From positions 1 to 5,857 of the forward strand of contig VBJR01000297.1 in NCBI GenBank assembly GCA_005880175.1: a stretch of DNA of 5,857 bases, read 5' to 3'. Positions 4,136 through 5,857 of the stretch are shown one piece after another; position 1 is the first letter of the stretch, and each line of letters starts with the position of its first letter. The notes below the pieces were generated by a model. That model did no database searches. It was not told where the DNA came from and saw only the letters and a list, made by a program, of their open reading frames with translations. This DNA comes from Chloroflexota bacterium (GTDB taxonomy: Bacteria; Chloroflexota; Dormibacteria; Dormibacterales; Dormibacteraceae). The position numbers and the translations under genes are program-made.

Positions 4136-5857
4136 GGTCCGGTCGGTCTGTCCGTACTGCGGGGTCGGCTGCGGCCTGCTCGTGGACGTGCGCCGGGGCC
4201 GGATCCAGGCGGTCCGCGGCGACCCGGCGCACCCCGCCAACCGGGGCGGTCTGTGCGCCAAGGGCCAGCATCTCGCCGGCACCGCGCGGACGGGCGACCG
4301 CCTGCTGCACCCGCTCGTCCGCGAGGCGCCCGACCGGGCGTTCCGCCGGGACGGCTGGCCGGAGGCGATCGAGCGGGTGGCCCGCACCATCCGCCGGGTG
4401 ACCGCGGAGCACGGGCCGGGCGCGGTCGCGCTGTACCTCTCGGGACAGCTGCTGACCGAGGACTACTACGCCGCCAACAAGCTGGGCAAGGGGCTGATCG
4501 GCACGCCGAACGTGGACACCAACTCGCGCCTCTGCATGGCCTCGACGGTGGCGGCCTACAAGCGCGCGTTCGGGGCCGACGGACCGCCCGGCTGCTACGA
4601 GGACCTGGACCTCGCCCGCGACGTGCTGGTCGCCGGCAGCAACCTGGCGGACACGCACCCCGTGCTGTTCGGCCGCCTGCGCGCGGCGCGGGCCCACCTC
4701 ACCGTCGTCGATCCCCGGCGCACCGCCACCGCCGCGGCCGCCGACGAGCATCTCGCGATCAGGCCGGGGACGGACGTGCCGTTCCTGCTGGGCATGGCCG
4801 GGGCGCTGTTCGACGAGCGCCTGGTGGACGAGCCGGCGGTCGACCGCCGCTGCGCCGGGCTCGCGGAAACCCGGGCGGCGGCGATGGCGCCCGAGGCCGC
4901 GGCCGCTCTGTGCGGGGTGCCGGCGCTCGCGATCCGGCGCGCCGCGCGCCGCCTGGCGGGCTCGCCGGCCGCGCTCTCCCTCTGGTGCCAGGGGCTGAAC
5001 CAGGCGGCCGACGGCACCGACCGGGTCAGCGCGCTGATCAACCTGCACCTGCTGACCGGGCAGATCGGCCGGCCCGGCGCCGGCCCGTTCTCGCTGACGG
5101 GCCAGGCGAACGCGATGGGCGGCCGCGAGGTCGGGGGGATGGCCACGGAGCTGGCCTGCCACCGCGGTTGGGACGACGCGGCCGGGCGGGCGGAGGTGGA
5201 GCGCCACTGGGGCCTGGGGCCGCTGCCGGCCGGCCGGGGCCTGACCGCGGTCGAGCTGGTGGAGGCGATCGCCGACCGGCGGGTCCGGGTCCTGTGGGTG
5301 GCGTGCAGCAACCCGGCCGCCTCGCTGCCCGACGGACACGCGGTCGCGGCCGCCCTGCGGCGGCTCGAGCTGCTGGTCGTCCAGGACGTGGTGCACCCCA
5401 CGGACACGAGCGAGCTGGCGCACGTCGTGCTGCCAGCCGCCGCGTGGGGCGAGAAGACCGGCACGCTGACCAGTTCCGAGCGGCGGGTGGCGCTGGCGCG
5501 GCAGGTCGTGGACCCGCCCGGCGAAGCGCGGCCGGACTGGGCGATCTTCGCGGCCGCCGGCGCCGCGCTCGGCGCGGCCCCCGCGTTCGCCTGGCGGGAC
5601 GCCGCGGAGGTGTTCGACGAGCACGTCCGGCTGACGGCCGGTCGCGACCTGGACATGACGGCGCTCTCGCACGCCGCGCTGGCCCGGGAGGGGCCGCTGC
5701 ACTGGCCGTACCCGGCCGGCGGCCAGCCGCAGGCGCGGCGGTACGAGGACGGCCGCTGCCACACCGCGGACCGGAGGCCCCGGCTGGTCGCGGTCGCGTA
5801 TCGGGGGCCGGCCGAGCCCGTCACGGCGGATCGTCCGCTGCGGCTGATCACCGGACG
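4128..5857 (+). CDS. nasA: Assimilatory nitrate reductase catalytic subunit (molybdopterin), N-terminal part
   Basis: 576 codons are visible and the C-terminal part lies beyond the window. The enzyme reduces nitrate to nitrite, feeding NirBD, in the cytoplasm. The N-terminal [4Fe-4S] site is C8-x2-C11-x3-C15 with C43 (CPYCGVGC, GLCAKG). SGQLLTEDYYAANKLGKG (105-122) and NVDTNSRLCMAS (128-139) are nitrate reductase hallmarks, with C136 the expected molybdenum ligand. LNQAADGTDRVSALINLHLLTGQIGRPGAGPFSLTGQANAMGGREVGG (290-337) binds the bis-MGD cofactor. CSNPAASLPD (393-402) and LPAAAWGEKTGTLTSSERRV (435-453) also fit. The visible end, LRLITG (571-576), opens the dinucleotide-binding C-terminal domain. 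The GTG at 4128 was chosen because the cluster motif starts at residue 8. The ribosome site (GGTGGA, 4119-4124) is weak, only 3 nt away. It is also called narB in some taxa. No signal peptide or Tat motif is seen, supporting an assimilatory rather than periplasmic enzyme. Confidence 0.95.
   Translation, partial: MSEVRSVCPYCGVGCGLLVDVRRGRIQAVRGDPAHPANRGGLCAKGQHLAGTARTGDRLLHPLVREAPDRAFRRDGWPEAIERVARTIRRVTAEHGPGAVALYLSGQLLTEDYYAANKLGKGLIGTPNVDTNSRLCMASTVAAYKRAFGADGPPGCYEDLDLARDVLVAGSNLADTHPVLFGRLRAARAHLTVVDPRRTATAAAADEHLAIRPGTDVPFLLGMAGALFDERLVDEPAVDRRCAGLAETRAAAMAPEAAAALCGVPALAIRRAARRLAGSPAALSLWCQGLNQAADGTDRVSALINLHLLTGQIGRPGAGPFSLTGQANAMGGREVGGMATELACHRGWDDAAGRAEVERHWGLGPLPAGRGLTAVELVEAIADRRVRVLWVACSNPAASLPDGHAVAAALRRLELLVVQDVVHPTDTSELAHVVLPAAAWGEKTGTLTSSERRVALARQVVDPPGEARPDWAIFAAAGAALGAAPAFAWRDAAEVFDEHVRLTAGRDLDMTALSHAALAREGPLHWPYPAGGQPQARRYEDGRCHTADRRPRLVAVAYRGPAEPVTADRPLRLITG

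Noticed and set aside
4095..5762. 555-codon and 418-codon minus-strand frames opposite nasA
   Set aside because: They are shadows of the nasA frame, which carries clear Fe-S and molybdopterin motifs.

Overview
This is a 5.86 kb window from a very GC-rich bacterium. Coding third positions are almost always G or C. The content points to an actinomycete: a luciferase-like oxidoreductase of a coenzyme F420-using type, GTG starts, promoters placed so that transcripts would be leaderless, a GlnR-like operator, and hairpins without T-tracts used as terminators. A Streptosporangiales/Actinomadura-like host is possible, but the sequence does not prove it.

Left part (1-960): the N-terminal 156 codons of a luciferase-like monooxygenase-family oxidoreductase run leftward off the window edge. 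It is divergent from msrB (methionine-R-sulfoxide reductase), which runs rightward. The 57-bp gap carries overlapping -10-like hexamers on opposite strands. A 10-bp perfect hairpin closes the msrB unit.

Centre (1000-3754): a nitrite-assimilation operon, nirB (siroheme nitrite reductase large subunit, 801 aa) and nirD (Rieske-type small subunit, 96 aa), whose stop and start codons share one base. Upstream is a good match to a GlnR box (GAAAC-N6-GTNAC type), followed by a -10 hexamer only 8 bp from the nirB ATG.

Right part (3755-5857): a 373-bp spacer holds two tandem copies (about 186 and 168 bp, about 97% identical outside a variable core) of a hairpin-rich repeat. It is flanked by a 14/15 direct duplication of the nirD-end/nasA-start junction. 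Then nasA (assimilatory molybdopterin nitrate reductase) begins with GTG and leaves the window after 576 codons.

Together, NasA reduces nitrate to nitrite and NirBD reduces nitrite to ammonium. The most unusual structure is the repeat element, which appears to have been inserted into a once tightly overlapped nirD-nasA junction. It has also produced an in-frame 126-codon reading frame that overlaps both neighbours by GTGA.
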